Shown here: positions 9,388 through 18,667 of the stretch, in pieces
Layout: each line of letters begins with the position of its first letter
Numbering within the stretch: position 1 is the first letter of the stretch
NCBI RefSeq assembly: GCF_026385485.1
Contig: NZ_JANIDX010000008.1
Span: forward strand, 22,198-86,197
Reading direction: 5' to 3'
Length of the DNA: 64,000 nt
DNA from: Bombella pollinis
Lineage (GTDB): Bacteria; Pseudomonadota; Alphaproteobacteria; Acetobacterales; Acetobacteraceae
Notes under the pieces: generated by a model
What the model was told of the DNA's origin: nothing
What the model saw: only the letters and a program-made list of their open reading frames with translations
The model's database searches: none
Position numbers and translations under genes: made by a program

Positions 9388-9927
9388 ATGATGGAGCTTA
9401 TCGCTGCATGCTTTAGTGCAAGTGGGGTATGGCTAACCGCCCAACGCTGCCTCATCGGCTGGCCAATTTCCCTCCTAGCAACCTTTCTTTATGGCTGGGT
9501 CTTTTTCCATGCCCGCCTTTATGCCGATACCATATTGCAAGGGGTGTTTAGCCTCACCATCCTTTATGGCTGGGCTTTATGGGCACGGGATAAAGCACGG
9601 CAAAACGCCCTCCCGCCCCAGCCGCTGGCCCTCAAAAAAGCCATCATAGAGACGCTTGGCTTTTTTATCCTCTCCACCTTATGGGTTATAGCCCTGCGCT
9701 GTTGGAGTGACGACCCAGCCCCCCTCCTTGATGGCGGCCTAAGCGGGGCCAGCTTACTCGCTCAATTATGGACCGCACGGCGGCACCGCATAAGCTGGCT
9801 GCTCTGGGCAGGGATTGATGTAATTTATACAGGGCTTTTCTTCAGCCGTTCGCTCAGCATTACCGCTTTGCTTTACGGGGGCTATACCCTTCTCGGCCTC
9901 TATGGCTATTGGCGGTGGAAGGCCTAA
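9388..9927 (+). CDS. pnuT: PnuC/PnuT-family membrane transporter, probable thiamine permease
   Basis: A 179-residue inner-membrane protein with about six hydrophobic spans. It carries the PnuC-family feature YADTILQ followed by YGWALWARDK. Family members move unphosphorylated vitamins by facilitated diffusion, with a downstream kinase providing trapping; PnuT members take thiamine and are often under TPP riboswitches. The start directly abuts the kinase stop, making the receptor-kinase-permease set a single operon. The riboswitch context favours PnuT over nicotinamide riboside-type PnuC. Confidence 0.85.
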   Translation: MMELIAACFSASGVWLTAQRCLIGWPISLLATFLYGWVFFHARLYADTILQGVFSLTILYGWALWARDKARQNALPPQPLALKKAIIETLGFFILSTLWVIALRCWSDDPAPLLDGGLSGASLLAQLWTARRHRISWLLWAGIDVIYTGLFFSRSLSITALLYGGYTLLGLYGYWRWKA

Positions 9928-9941
9928 AAAGCGACGACCCT

Positions 9942-10301
9942 TTATTGGGTCATCCGGTCCAGCTCCTCAGGGGTGAGACGCTGAATCCGCACCGCTTTAC
10001 CTGTGGAATCATAATAGACAATCGCCGCACCGCGCCGCTCGGCATAGCCATCAGGCACGCCACTCTTTTTACGAAAAATCAACCGCCCATGCTCTGGCTG
10101 AATCGTCACCTCATCCCCGCGTGGGACAAAATGGAACATGCTGTAATCAGCATGAACACGCGGCAAGCTGGTTTTGGGCATGGGCTTACGCACAACACTA
10201 TCTAGCCCATCAGCCCCATCATCAGCATAACTAAGCCCCGTACTGCCTATCATCAGAGCCATCAGCCCTAGCCCTAAACCGAGCGTCTTTACCAAACCCA
10301 T
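9942..10301 (-). CDS. Small secreted protein, unknown function
   Basis: About 119 residues from ATG 10301, which has a strong GGAGAG upstream and gives a clean signal peptide (GLVKTLGLGLGLMALMIGSTGLSYA). The mature part is short and polar with PRVHADYSMFHFVPRGDE and GAAIVYYDSTGKAVRIQ. No family is recognised. A longer frame to 10376 would overlap the efflux lipoprotein gene and lacks a leader. It follows the RND efflux operon on the same strand by about 40 bp and may be read with it. Confidence 0.65.
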   Translation of the reverse strand: MGLVKTLGLGLGLMALMIGSTGLSYADDGADGLDSVVRKPMPKTSLPRVHADYSMFHFVPRGDEVTIQPEHGRLIFRKKSGVPDGYAERRGAAIVYYDSTGKAVRIQRLTPEELDRMTQ

Positions 10302-10338
10302 TGCCTCTCTCCTCACCCACCGCAATGCGGCGCGTACG

Positions 10339-11805
10339 TTACTTCTGCCCTTGGCTCTTACGACTCCACCCCCCACCTAATGCACGATAAAGAGTTACCA
10401 TATTTTGGAACCGTGCCGCCTCCACAACAATACGGCTCTGCTGGGCTTGGTAAAGCTGACGCTCCTGCACCAAGGTGGTTAGATAATTATCGATCCCCGC
10501 ATGATAGCGCATCCGGGCGAGGTCGTAAGCCCGTTGGGTTTGTGTCTCTAAAACAACCATATGTTCATCTTGCCGGCGATAAGTCTCCCGCGCTGTCAAC
10601 GCATCGGATACTTCTCGAAATGCCGATTGCACGGCTTTTTGATATTGCGCCACATTCTGCGCAAGCCTTGCTTTTGCTGTCCGTAAGTTCCCCTGATTCA
10701 CACCCCATGTGAGCAAGGGGATGCTTATATTAGGGGAGACACCCCATGTTTCGGCCAAATGGCTAAAGAGCTTGCGAAATTGCAGCGAGCTTGTCCCCTC
10801 ATTCGCTGTAAGGGTTACCCGTGGGAAGAAGGCCGCCCGCGCCGCACCAACGGAGGCATTCGCCCCCAATAACAGATGCTCTGCAGCCATGATATCAGGC
10901 CGTTGCTCTAAAAGGTCGGACGGCAAACCCGCCGGTAATTCCGCAATCATCGTTTGTCGGCCCATCGGCAAAGCCGGGGGCAGATTCGCCGGCAAGGGCG
11001 TGCCGACTAAAAGTTGTAAGGAATGTTCATCATCAGCAACGGCCCGCGTCTCTTTCTCCTCATCAGAGCGTGCTTGCTCTAACTCCGCCGCACTTTGGGC
11101 GAGAGTGAGCGCATCTAACTCATCATGCTTAAACTTAAGGTCATTCAACCGCCATGTATCGGCCCGCGTCCGCGCTGTATTGCGCGCAAGGTCTAGCAAT
11201 CGCTTATCAGCCAACCATTGAATATACATGCTTGCCACCTGCGAAACTGTCGTCAGCCACAGGTTACGCAGATTCTCAGCCGCACTTAATGTTTGCTCCT
11301 GCTGGGCGCGCGCCATATTGCGAATACGCCCCCATAGGTCAATCTCGTAAGATGAGAACCCAATGGATGTCTGATAAAAACGCAATGTAGAAATTGAGCG
11401 GCCAGAACCCGGCGCAAAGGCAAAGCCCGCCGTATCCGATGGCCCCACATATTGGGCTCCCCCACCAGCCGAAATGGTCGGGAAAAGGGCGGCATTCTGT
11501 ACTTGATACTGCCCACGCTCTGCCGCGACTGCCGCCATCTGCGCGGCGAGGTCTCGGTTATTGGTCAAAGCCAAAGTGATAAGGGCCTTTAAGCGGGGGT
11601 CTGTAAAGAAATCCTCCCACCCAAGGTCGGAGACACGCTGATGTACCGGCTGGCCAGGCTTTAACTCCGCATCGGCTGGGTATTTCTGCGCAACGGCGGG
11701 GTCTGGGCGGTGATATTTCGGGGATAAATTGCACGAGGCAAGCAGCATACTGCCCACAGCCATCACCCCGTAAGTGAGGCTCCGTTTTGTGCTATAAAGG
11801 CTCAT
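10339..11805 (-). CDS. Outer-membrane factor lipoprotein of an RND efflux system (NodT/OprM family)
   Basis: A 488-residue TolC-like channel. The signal peptide ends in the lipobox LLASC, so the protein is lipid-anchored. It has two repeats typical of outer-membrane efflux proteins, including DLAAQMAAVAAERGQYQ, SYEIDLWGRIRN and AARAAFFPRVTLTANEG. It forms the exit duct for the adaptor and pump encoded just upstream. Its start overlaps the pump gene stop by 4 bp, showing translational coupling. Confidence 0.93.
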   Translation of the reverse strand: MSLYSTKRSLTYGVMAVGSMLLASCNLSPKYHRPDPAVAQKYPADAELKPGQPVHQRVSDLGWEDFFTDPRLKALITLALTNNRDLAAQMAAVAAERGQYQVQNAALFPTISAGGGAQYVGPSDTAGFAFAPGSGRSISTLRFYQTSIGFSSYEIDLWGRIRNMARAQQEQTLSAAENLRNLWLTTVSQVASMYIQWLADKRLLDLARNTARTRADTWRLNDLKFKHDELDALTLAQSAAELEQARSDEEKETRAVADDEHSLQLLVGTPLPANLPPALPMGRQTMIAELPAGLPSDLLEQRPDIMAAEHLLLGANASVGAARAAFFPRVTLTANEGTSSLQFRKLFSHLAETWGVSPNISIPLLTWGVNQGNLRTAKARLAQNVAQYQKAVQSAFREVSDALTARETYRRQDEHMVVLETQTQRAYDLARMRYHAGIDNYLTTLVQERQLYQAQQSRIVVEAARFQNMVTLYRALGGGWSRKSQGQK

Positions 11806-14800
11806 GCTTGGCCTCCTTCCTGCCCAGCTTCATGCCGCTCTGAAAGACGTTTGACGCGAAAAAGCCGCAACACCACGACAAAAAAGATGGGGACGAAATA
11901 CACAGCCAACACCGTTGCCGTAATCATCCCCCCGACAACGCAGGTCCCAATCGCTACACGCGCCGCAGCCCCGGCCCCGGTGGCAATCGCCAAAGGAAAC
12001 ACACCGCATACAAAGGCGATAGAGGTCATCAAAATAGGGCGTAAACGCTCTTGCCCCGCTTTCAACACAGCCTCTTCTAACGTATCGCCGCTTTCATAAA
12101 AGGCCTTGGCGAATTCAACAATCAGAATGGCGTTTTTGACAGCCAACCCAACAGTGGTCAGCAACCCGACTTGGAAATACACATCATTGCTCAGCCCTCG
12201 CCATAGGGTGGAGGCAATCGCCCCTAAGACACCCAAGGGCAGCACCAGCAATACGGAGAAAGGAATCGCCCAACTTTCATACAAAGCAGCAAGGCAGAGC
12301 AAAATCACAATCACTGCCAGCGCGTAAAGCGGCCCTGTAGCATTGCCAGAGGCTAATTGCTCAAAAGTGAGACCTGTCCATTCATGCCCTACACCGGGGG
12401 GCAGCGTTTTTAGGATGGCCTCTATCTCCGCAACGGCACGACCAGCACTTACCCCTGCCGCAGGCACACCCTGAATCTCGTAAGAATTAAGGCCGTTATA
12501 ATTCTCCACCTTCTGCGGCCCTACAATCCAATGGCCAGAGGCAAAAGCGTTAAAGGGCACTAACTCGCCAAGATTATTGCGGATATACCAGCGATTGAGG
12601 TCTTCTGGCCTCATGCGGGCAAAAGATTCACCTTGGATATATACCTGTTTTACACGGTCATTCCGGGTGAATTGATTCACATAAATCGAGCCTAAAGCCC
12701 CCTGAATGGTCGTATTAATATCCTCGTTGGTAATGCCCTGCGCGTTAGCTTTCTCACGGTTTAAGTCCAACACAAATTGCGGCGCATCTTCCAACCCCAT
12801 TGGGCGCACAGCCACAAGCAACGGGTTCTTCTTCGCTTCATCAAGCAATTTATTACGCGCCGCAAGGAAGGCTTGATGGCCAATATGACCATTATCCTCA
12901 AGCTCTAAGTCAAAGCCAGTCGCATTACCAAGCTCCATCACCGCAGGAGGATTAAGAGCATAAATCTGCGCCGCAGGGTCACCAGCAAAATGCTTCATGA
13001 TCTCACTAGCAATCGCCATACTGGAATGTTTATAGCCCGGTCGCTTATCCCATGGCTTCAGCCGGATAAAGAACGCCCCAGCATTTTGCCCCTGCCCTGC
13101 AAAGCTAAAGCCATTCATCGTAAAAACAGATTCGACATCATGGCTATACGTCTTCATCACATAATCGGTGATGCGATGGTTAATCACCCCCATCTGTGCA
13201 TCAGTAGCCCCCGGCGGCGTGCTAATCTGCCCAAAAATAAGGGCTTGGTCTTCATCAGGTAAGAAGCCTGTTGGAACCTTGAGGAACATATAGCCCACAA
13301 GCAGCGTCAGGCCTAAAAACACTAACATCGCCGGGAGCCGTAAACGCAATAAATGCCGCACCCCGCCTATATAGCGATGCGTTAGCCACTCAAAGCCATT
13401 ATTAAACCAGATCGCTGGGCGAAAATGGACCTCATGATTGGTTGGCTTTAACATCGTAGCGCAAAGAGAGGGTGTCATAATCATCGCTACGAGGACGGAC
13501 AACCACATAGCCGCCACAACCGTGATAGAGAATTGCCGGTAAATCACCCCGGTGGACCCACCAAAAGCGGCCATAGGTAAAAAGACCGCTGTAAGGACCA
13601 ACACAATCCCCACCAACGCGCCAGAGATTTCATCCATCGATTCACGCGCAGCCTCACGCGGGGGGAGATGCTTCTCACTCATCACACGTTCGACATTCTC
13701 CACCACCACGATGGCATCATCCACCAATAGCCCCACTGCGAGGACCATAGCCAACATCGTCAAGGTGTTGATGCTGTACCCCATGATGGACAGCAACCCA
13801 AACGTCCCCAGCAACACCACCGGCACGGCGATGGTCGGGATTAATGTCGCGCGGAAATTTTGAAGAAAGACGAGCATCACGACAAAAACCAGAATGATGG
13901 CTTCCACCAATGTCTCAATCACTTCCTCAATCGAGTGCGTGATGAAAGGCTCCGTATCCAGCGGGTAAACCACCTTCACCCCTTTAGGGAAGAACTGGGA
14001 GAGGTGATTAATCTCCGCGCGCACGGCATCTTCTGTCACCATCTGGTTCGCCCCGGGGGCGAGCTTGAGGGCTAGGGCTGTGGCGGGTTCATTATTATAC
14101 CGGGATGTGAAATTATAGCTCTGTGAGCCTAGCTCCACACGCCCAATATCGCGCATCCGCACTTGGCTGCCATCTTGTTGGACCTTCAGCAGCATATCGC
14201 TAAATTGCGCCGGGTCTGTCAGGCGGACGGGACCGATGATAGTGGCATCAAACCCTACAGATTTTTGTGCTGGTAGGCCGCCTAGCTCCCCTGAGGCAAC
14301 CTGAATATTCTGATTCTGCACCGCATGCTGTACATCAGCAACTGTCAGGCCATATTTATACAGCTTATCAGGGTCCATCCAAATACGCATGGCATATTCG
14401 GAGCCAAAGAGCGTATGGTCCCCCACCCCAGAAATACGCGAGAGAGGGTCCATCACGTTAGAGGCCACGTAATCGGAAAGGTCCTTCCCGCTCATGCTGC
14501 CATCAGTGGAGATAAAGCCAATCACCATCATGAAGTTCTTGGCAGCCTTTGTGACACTCAAACCTTGATTGACCACTTCCGGCGGGAGGCGCGGTTGAGC
14601 GAGCTGTAATTTATTTTGCACCTGCACCTGAGCAATATCGGGGTTTGTCCCTTGCTCAAAGGTTAGGTCAATTTCCATATGCCCATTGCCGTAAGACTGT
14701 GCCGATAGATACTCCAAATGGTCCAACCCGGACATTTGTTGGAGAATCGGCTGCACCACCGTGTTATTCACCGTATCGGCGGAGGCCCCGGGGTCATCCA

Positions 14801-14945
14801 CCGCAACGGCAATTTGCGGTGGGGCAATCGTAGGATATTGGGCAATCGGCATACGGGTGATGGAGACACCACCCACAAGCATAATAATCAGCCCAACCAC
14901 CCACGCAAAAACAGGGCGGTCGATAAAGAAACGCGATAAAGACAT
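11802..14945 (-). CDS. RND multidrug efflux pump, inner-membrane subunit (AcrB/MexB type)
   Basis: A 1047-residue hydrophobe/amphiphile efflux transporter, full length for the family. The N-terminus (SLSRFFIDRPVFAWVVGLIIM) is the classical first span; two large periplasmic loops and twelve spans follow. The proton relay aspartates are in AVGLLVDDAIVVVENVERVM (near residue 410), and LLTTVGLAVKNAILIVEFAK is the matching second-half segment. It trades protons for drugs, bile-like detergents or solvents. It lies 6 bp after the adaptor gene in the same operon. Confidence 0.96.
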   Translation of the reverse strand: MSLSRFFIDRPVFAWVVGLIIMLVGGVSITRMPIAQYPTIAPPQIAVAVDDPGASADTVNNTVVQPILQQMSGLDHLEYLSAQSYGNGHMEIDLTFEQGTNPDIAQVQVQNKLQLAQPRLPPEVVNQGLSVTKAAKNFMMVIGFISTDGSMSGKDLSDYVASNVMDPLSRISGVGDHTLFGSEYAMRIWMDPDKLYKYGLTVADVQHAVQNQNIQVASGELGGLPAQKSVGFDATIIGPVRLTDPAQFSDMLLKVQQDGSQVRMRDIGRVELGSQSYNFTSRYNNEPATALALKLAPGANQMVTEDAVRAEINHLSQFFPKGVKVVYPLDTEPFITHSIEEVIETLVEAIILVFVVMLVFLQNFRATLIPTIAVPVVLLGTFGLLSIMGYSINTLTMLAMVLAVGLLVDDAIVVVENVERVMSEKHLPPREAARESMDEISGALVGIVLVLTAVFLPMAAFGGSTGVIYRQFSITVVAAMWLSVLVAMIMTPSLCATMLKPTNHEVHFRPAIWFNNGFEWLTHRYIGGVRHLLRLRLPAMLVFLGLTLLVGYMFLKVPTGFLPDEDQALIFGQISTPPGATDAQMGVINHRITDYVMKTYSHDVESVFTMNGFSFAGQGQNAGAFFIRLKPWDKRPGYKHSSMAIASEIMKHFAGDPAAQIYALNPPAVMELGNATGFDLELEDNGHIGHQAFLAARNKLLDEAKKNPLLVAVRPMGLEDAPQFVLDLNREKANAQGITNEDINTTIQGALGSIYVNQFTRNDRVKQVYIQGESFARMRPEDLNRWYIRNNLGELVPFNAFASGHWIVGPQKVENYNGLNSYEIQGVPAAGVSAGRAVAEIEAILKTLPPGVGHEWTGLTFEQLASGNATGPLYALAVIVILLCLAALYESWAIPFSVLLVLPLGVLGAIASTLWRGLSNDVYFQVGLLTTVGLAVKNAILIVEFAKAFYESGDTLEEAVLKAGQERLRPILMTSIAFVCGVFPLAIATGAGAAARVAIGTCVVGGMITATVLAVYFVPIFFVVVLRLFRVKRLSERHEAGQEGGQA

Positions 14946-14951
14946 ACGCTC

Positions 14952-16127
14952 TTACTCCAGCCCCAGCTCGGCTTTATCGGCTTCATGAGGCTTTACCGTA
15001 CCTTCGGCCCGTATCTTCTGTAGCCCAGAGATAACCACGGCCTCTCCCTCACTCAGCCCATGTAAAACGTGCCAATTAGCCCCTATGGTCTGCCCCACCG
15101 TCACCATCCGCAAATGAACATGATTTTGTTTATCCACCACCATGACATAAGGCTCTGCTTTATGGGTCCTCTGCACCGCTAATTGAGGCACAAGGAGCGC
15201 GTTAGGGTCGCTGCCCTCCTTAATATGGGCATGCACGAACATCCCCGGCAAAAGCAATTTATCGGGGTTAGGCATCACCCCGCGTAGGACCAACGTCCCT
15301 GTTGCTGGGTCCACCGTGACTTCAGAAAGTTCTAGCTGACCTGTATGCCCATAAAGGGAGCCATCAGGCAGCTCTACCGTTACAGCAGCATCACTACCTT
15401 TACGCTCTAACTGACCAGAGGCCAGCTCCCGCCGCAGACGTATCATATCTTCTGCAGCGAGATTCACATCCACATAGATAGGGTCTAACCGGGTCACAAC
15501 CGCAATCGCATCACTCTGATTCGCCGTTACCAGCATCCCTGCTGTGTAAAGCGTCCGACCAATGCGCCCATCAATCGGGGCATAAACATGCGTATAGTTA
15601 AGATTAACCTGCGCACTCTCCACCGCAGCTTGACTCTGCACAACCTCTGCATCCGCTTGCCGTGCTGTCGCCAAGGCATCATCATATTCCTGCCGACTTA
15701 CCGCCCGCGCGCCCACAAGGGACTGATACCGCCGCAACTGCGCATGAGCACGAATGGCACTCGCCTGCGCTTCCATCAACCGTCCGCGCGCTTGGTCATA
15801 CGCCGCTTGGAAGGGAGCAATGTAAATCTGGAATAATTGCTGCCCAGCTTTAACGTCTTTCCCCTCCTCAAACATACGCTCGACCAACACGCCACCAACC
15901 TGCGGGCGAATCTGTGCTTGCTCATAAGCTTCCACACGGCCGGGGAGGGAGGTCTCCATCGGGACATTTTGCTTATGCAAAGTCACCACAGCGACCTCTT
16001 GCACGGCAGCCTTATGCGGGGCCTTTTTCTGACAGCCCGCTAAAAAGGTGGTGCCTAGTAACATTGTCCCGCCCAAAAGAGCCATACGGGACAAACAAAC
16101 AGCCGGAAACACGCGACATATGGACAT
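14952..16127 (-). CDS. RND efflux periplasmic adaptor (membrane fusion protein)
   Basis: A lipoprotein adaptor of 391 residues that bridges the AcrB-type pump and the outer-membrane channel. The lipobox is FLAGC. Split lipoyl halves (ETSLPGRVEAYEQAQIRPQVGG and YTHVYAPIDGRIGRT) flank an alpha-helical hairpin, and beta-barrel and membrane-proximal domains follow. I favour ATG 16127 over the frame's first codon at 16157, because it gives a compact signal peptide and has AAGAGAG upstream. It is the first gene of the efflux operon and is divergent from the TetR gene. Confidence 0.93.
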   Translation of the reverse strand: MSICRVFPAVCLSRMALLGGTMLLGTTFLAGCQKKAPHKAAVQEVAVVTLHKQNVPMETSLPGRVEAYEQAQIRPQVGGVLVERMFEEGKDVKAGQQLFQIYIAPFQAAYDQARGRLMEAQASAIRAHAQLRRYQSLVGARAVSRQEYDDALATARQADAEVVQSQAAVESAQVNLNYTHVYAPIDGRIGRTLYTAGMLVTANQSDAIAVVTRLDPIYVDVNLAAEDMIRLRRELASGQLERKGSDAAVTVELPDGSLYGHTGQLELSEVTVDPATGTLVLRGVMPNPDKLLLPGMFVHAHIKEGSDPNALLVPQLAVQRTHKAEPYVMVVDKQNHVHLRMVTVGQTIGANWHVLHGLSEGEAVVISGLQKIRAEGTVKPHEADKAELGLE

Positions 16128-16239
16128 AAATGACACTGGCTCTCTTAGGATTAGCAAAACCGAAAACTATACCTACAGGCAAATAACGCTACCTGCATCA
16201 GGGTCTCTCATACTTTTATACACAAACCATGCAGTGCGA

Positions 16240-16257
16240 GGAAACTAATAAGTTTCC
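16240..16257. promoter_or_regulatory. Perfect 18-bp palindrome, probable TetR operator
   Basis: GGAAACT and AGTTTCC are perfect 7-bp arms around AATA. The site lies in the 200-bp region between the divergent efflux operon and the TetR-family gene, the usual place for an autoregulating efflux repressor to bind. The flanking bases do not extend the symmetry. Confidence 0.6.
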
Positions 16258-16337
16258 ATCTGTCAGGTCAAGCCCTTTTCCTATAATGAAAGGACCGCTA
16301 TAGCCTCTATCTCATCTGTCAATAGGAGTATGGTGCC

Positions 16338-16949
16338 ATTTCTACCCCCCAGGATTTAGACCGCCGTAGCACCATCCTCAAAGTGGCCTGCACTCTATTA
16401 CAGGAGCAAGGCTATCACCATACCACAATGGACCATATTGCCCACCAAGCGGGCATGTCTAAAAAAACACTCTATCTCTTTTTCCCGTCCAAACGGAATC
16501 TCATAGAACAACTCATTCTGGAAGAATTATTTCCCCCCTTTACACCTGCCCCTCACCCTCATGAGAGCCTTGAATCCCAATTACGCCTTATGATTTTTCA
16601 GATGGCTGATATTTTCCTCTGTGAAAAACGCCTCAGCCTTCTCCGCACGATTATTGGGGAGACAAACCGCTCCCCCTCCATCCAACAACTCATGACAGAG
16701 CTTTTTCACCTCGCAGGCAGTAAAACGAACGTACAAAACTGGCTACAAGCCCAAAAGGAGGCAGGCACCCTCACCTTCGCTAATGCCACCGATGCCGCCG
16801 ATCATCTCTTTGGCTTGACCATTGGCGGGCCAATGCTCTCCCGCCTTGCCCATTGCGGAGCAGCACGCAACAAGGCCGATTTGCAGCGTTATTTAGAAGA
16901 AGGATTACGCATTTTCCTACATGGCTGCACCCCTCTCCCCCTGTCATAA
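16338..16949 (+). CDS. TetR/AcrR-family transcriptional repressor
   Basis: Likely regulator of the divergent efflux operon. The DNA-binding helix-turn-helix is in the first 50 residues (TTMDHIAHQAGMSKKTLYLFFPSK); the rest is a helical ligand/dimer domain. The start is uncertain. The first helix of the fold (DLDRRSTILKVACTLL) is encoded upstream of the only canonical in-frame start, GTG 16383. The frame runs back to a stop at 16323-16325 without any ATG, GTG or TTG. AGGAG at 16324-16328 is well placed for an ATT at 16338, so I use that; a small sequencing error near 16330 is the alternative. Confidence 0.82.
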   Translation: MSTPQDLDRRSTILKVACTLLQEQGYHHTTMDHIAHQAGMSKKTLYLFFPSKRNLIEQLILEELFPPFTPAPHPHESLESQLRLMIFQMADIFLCEKRLSLLRTIIGETNRSPSIQQLMTELFHLAGSKTNVQNWLQAQKEAGTLTFANATDAADHLFGLTIGGPMLSRLAHCGAARNKADLQRYLEEGLRIFLHGCTPLPLS

Positions 16950-17131
16950 AAACAGCTTATTATTACGCCTCTGTAATTGGTTATTAAAATCTCGCTTTAA
17001 ACTCATCATCCATTGGCAAAGTCCCAAGGGTTAGTTATAGAATCTATTCGTATAACACATAGCAGACCATACAGGAGCGAAATACTAACCCGCGCCCTTC
17101 TCCGCACACAGCCCTATCGCAGGATGAACGC

Positions 17132-18574
17132 ATGACTATACCCTCCTCTGATCAAACCACCCCAGACCCAACCTCCACCAGTGATGAGGGGTATCAAAAA
17201 GATTTAAGCCGGCGGCATGTCCAAATGATCGCCATTGGGGGGGCGATTGGTACAGGCTTGTTCCTTGGGGCAGGCTCGCGCCTTCAGGTCGTTGGTCCAT
17301 CTTTGGCCATCACATATGCTATTTGCGGTCTCTGCGCCTTTATGATTCTCCGCGCTATGGGCGAGCTTGTAATGTACCGCCCAAGCAGTGGGAGTTTTGT
17401 CACCTATGCTCGTGAGTTCCTTGGGGAAGGAGCCGCCTATGCTGCGGGGTGGTTCTTCTTCCTCAACTGGGCGATGACGGGCATTGTCGATATTACCGCC
17501 ATTGCGCTTTACATCCATTACTGGCCCATTTTTGGGGCCATCCCTCAATGGTTGATTGCCCTTGGTGCGCTTGTTGTTGTCGGGGCGGTAAACCTTACCG
17601 GTGTACGTTATTTTGGTGAGATTGAGTTCTGGTTCTCTCTTGTTAAAGTTCTCACCTTAGTCATCTTCCTCACAGTAGGCGGCTACATCCTTCTTAGCGG
17701 CACCCATGTTGGGCCTTACACCCCGGGGATTCACCTCATCACACAGTCCGGCGGGTTATTCCCCCATGGGGTTGTCGCCTCATTAATGCTCATCCAAGGT
17801 GTGATCTTCGCTTATGCCGCAACGGAGCTCATCGGCATTGCTGCTGGGGAGTGCGATAACCCCCGCAAGGTCGTCCCCAATGCTGTTAACAGCGTCATTT
17901 GGCGTATTATTTTCTTCTATGTAGGCTCTGTCACCCTGCTCGTCTGCCTCATGCCTTGGTCAGCCTATCATGGTGGGGAAAGCCCTTTTGTGACCTTCTT
18001 CCACAAGCTTGGCCTACCCGCCTCTGACAGCATCATGAACTTTGTGGTCCTCACAGCGGCTCTTTCCAGCCTTAATTCCGGCTTATATTCCACAGGCCGC
18101 ATTTTACGCGCCTTAGCCCTCGGCGGGTCTGCCCCTAGTGCCATGAGCAAGCTCAACCGTAATGCTGTGCCTTATGTCGGCATTGGTGTGACGCTCTTTA
18201 TCTATCTCGTGGGTGTTTTGATGAACTACCTATACCCCACGCAAATCTTTGAGATTGTATTGAGCATCTCCTCTCTTGGTATTTTGGGTACATGGGCGAC
18301 CATTCTGCTCTGCCAACTCCGCCTGCATCGGGCCATTAAACGGGGACGGATTGCCACTACCAGCTTCTCTATGCCCGGTGCCCCTTATACAGGTTGGCTT
18401 ACGCTCGCCTTTCTCTTGCTCGTGCTAGTGATGATGGCATTTGATTATCCCTCTGGCACCATCACTGTTGGCTCTATCCCCATTCTCGCTCTCATTTTCT
18501 ATGGCGGGTGGGTCTTGCTCAAACGCAACCAGACAGATGAAGACGAGGAGGATGGCTCTACAAAGCCCTCCTAA
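17132..18574 (+). CDS. Amino acid permease, AAT family, AnsP-like
   Basis: A 480-residue APC-superfamily transporter with about 12 hydrophobic spans. The N-terminal MIAIGGAIGTGLFLGAG is the substrate-binding signature, and ELIGIAAGECDNPRKVVP is the conserved AAT-family loop. Segments such as TGIVDITAIALYIHYW and GEIEFWFSLVKV resemble L-asparagine permease AnsP more than GABA or D-serine carriers, but substrate is not certain. A terminator follows at 18596. The 180-bp region before it holds no gene I can see. Confidence 0.87.
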   Translation: MTIPSSDQTTPDPTSTSDEGYQKDLSRRHVQMIAIGGAIGTGLFLGAGSRLQVVGPSLAITYAICGLCAFMILRAMGELVMYRPSSGSFVTYAREFLGEGAAYAAGWFFFLNWAMTGIVDITAIALYIHYWPIFGAIPQWLIALGALVVVGAVNLTGVRYFGEIEFWFSLVKVLTLVIFLTVGGYILLSGTHVGPYTPGIHLITQSGGLFPHGVVASLMLIQGVIFAYAATELIGIAAGECDNPRKVVPNAVNSVIWRIIFFYVGSVTLLVCLMPWSAYHGGESPFVTFFHKLGLPASDSIMNFVVLTAALSSLNSGLYSTGRILRALALGGSAPSAMSKLNRNAVPYVGIGVTLFIYLVGVLMNYLYPTQIFEIVLSISSLGILGTWATILLCQLRLHRAIKRGRIATTSFSMPGAPYTGWLTLAFLLLVLVMMAFDYPSGTITVGSIPILALIFYGGWVLLKRNQTDEDEEDGSTKPS

Positions 18575-18595
18575 CGAGGCCATACCATTTTAATT

Positions 18596-18635
18596 AAAAA
18601 ATCCCCGGTTAGCCCATAAGCTGACCGGGGATTTT
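18596..18635. terminator. Bidirectional rho-independent terminator
   Basis: AAAAATCCCCGGT and ACCGGGGATTTT form a long GC-rich stem closed by a partly paired loop, with A-run before and T-run after. It therefore can stop both the permease transcript (plus) and the pst-phoU transcript (minus). Confidence 0.88.
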
Positions 18636-18667
18636 CATAACGTAATACAAAACTTAAAGAGAAAAGC

